DNA of 64,000 nucleotides from contig DYHW01000003.1 in the NCBI GenBank assembly GCA_020723965.1, forward strand, positions 158,587 through 222,586, given 5' to 3'. Positions 63,751 to 64,000 of this stretch are shown here, one piece after another. Made by a program: the position numbers and the translations under genes. The DNA is from Melioribacter sp. (GTDB lineage: Bacteria > Bacteroidota > Ignavibacteria > Ignavibacteriales > Melioribacteraceae). Positions within the stretch are counted from its first letter, which is position 1; the number at the start of each line of letters is the position of its first letter. Below the pieces are notes generated by a model, which worked only from the letters and a program-made list of their open reading frames with translations, made no database searches and had not been told where the DNA came from.

Positions 63751-64000
63751 GCTCTACTCCCGACAAGTCGGGACTTAAACGGAAGGTCTGCAAAACGGCT
63801 TTGCCGTGCGAATCTATCTGAGTCGGACAAGTTCGACTGGATGCCTAATTGAAAATTTGAAAGTATTTTTTTGGCGCTCTACTCCCGACAAGTCGGGACT
63901 TAAGCGGAAGGTCTGCAAAACGGCTTTGCCGTGCTAATCTGTCTCAGTCGGACAAGTTCGACTGGATGCCTAATTGAAAATTTGAAAGTATTTTTTTGGC
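63751..64000 (+). repeat. 125-bp tandem repeat, two copies, running off the window
   Basis: Units 63751-63875 and 63876-64000 differ at only four positions, and the last bases fit the start of a third unit. Each unit holds three small inverted repeats: CCCGACAAGTCGGG, ACGGCTTTGCCGT and AGTCG-GACAAGTT-CGACT. Because 125 is not a multiple of three, the array does not conserve a reading frame, so it is probably not coding. The array continues beyond the window edge, so its length is unknown. Confidence 0.85.

Noticed and set aside
63487..63852. Plus-strand 121-codon frame across tRNA-Gly and the tandem repeat
   Set aside because: It runs through a tRNA and terminator, and the 125-bp repeat period does not keep the frame.
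63751..64000. CRISPR array
   Set aside because: The repeat unit is 125 bp with almost no variable spacer and no cas genes are present; it is a tandem repeat.

Overview
The window reads as a chromosomal segment of an AT-rich Gram-negative bacterium. The best guess is a member of the Ignavibacteria (Bacteroidota/Chlorobi group). The reasons are outer-membrane barrels and lipoproteins, a ferredoxin-dependent 2-oxoacid oxidoreductase, PAS-rich hybrid kinases, a bifunctional phosphoglucose/phosphomannose isomerase, type 2 IPP isomerase, and Shine-Dalgarno (GGAG) starts on many genes. This placement is inference; no rRNA is present. About 60 protein genes are supported, most on the minus strand, plus two tRNAs.

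Layout. 0-4.2 kb: a cut SDR gene, a secreted endonuclease/phosphatase-fold protein, and DNA polymerase I with all three activities. 4.3-8.6 kb: a tight molybdenum-cofactor operon (chrA-like, moaA, moaC, MOSC, moeA, mobA). 8.6-10.6 kb: a decayed zone with the wreck of a 4Fe-4S electron-transfer subunit and an intact porin. 10.6-20.3 kb: one long overlapping operon (fni, polyprenyl synthase, ptsH, ptsI, sugar isomerase, a protease/propeller/barrel fusion, a PQQ-propeller lipoprotein, a PEGA-like protein). 20.6-29.9 kb: sugar MFS transporter, korAB, dsbD, nadE, and a pspC/LiaF-like pair. 30-34.2 kb: MGMT-like protein, yjbQ, a cNMP-binding protein, prfB with a frameshift site, and an AtuA-type gene pair. 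34.5-40.7 kb: two large hybrid histidine kinases separated by mini-palindromes. 40.7-42.1 kb: mobile-element debris, a small protein gene and tRNA-Arg. 42.2-58.8 kb: housekeeping genes (tadA, adk, ftsE, pdxA, rho, folC, pyrD/K, an rpiB-like gene, manC, murB, comEC, dtd, prmC). 59-61.7 kb: an archaeal-type thiolase/HMG-CoA synthase/DUF35 cluster. 61.8-64 kb: miaA, pcm, a possible 27-residue protein, tRNA-Gly, and a 125-bp tandem repeat running off the edge.

How they fit together. The HMG-CoA synthase cluster, type 2 IPP isomerase and polyprenyl synthase point to isoprenoid supply by the mevalonate route. HPr and enzyme I occur without any enzyme II here, suggesting a regulatory or incomplete phosphorelay. 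The Moco operon next to a dead Fe-S subunit suggests a molybdoenzyme locus that has been lost here.

The most interesting items are: a gluzincin-protease/TolB-like-propeller/Omp85-like-barrel fusion in one polypeptide with two co-transcribed envelope partners; a prfB frameshift site whose in-frame stop is UAA rather than UGA; an RpiB-like protein lacking the catalytic cysteine; the archaeal-type mevalonate entry cluster; and several families of small palindromic or MITE-like repeats, one of which appears inserted in frame in a transposase remnant.
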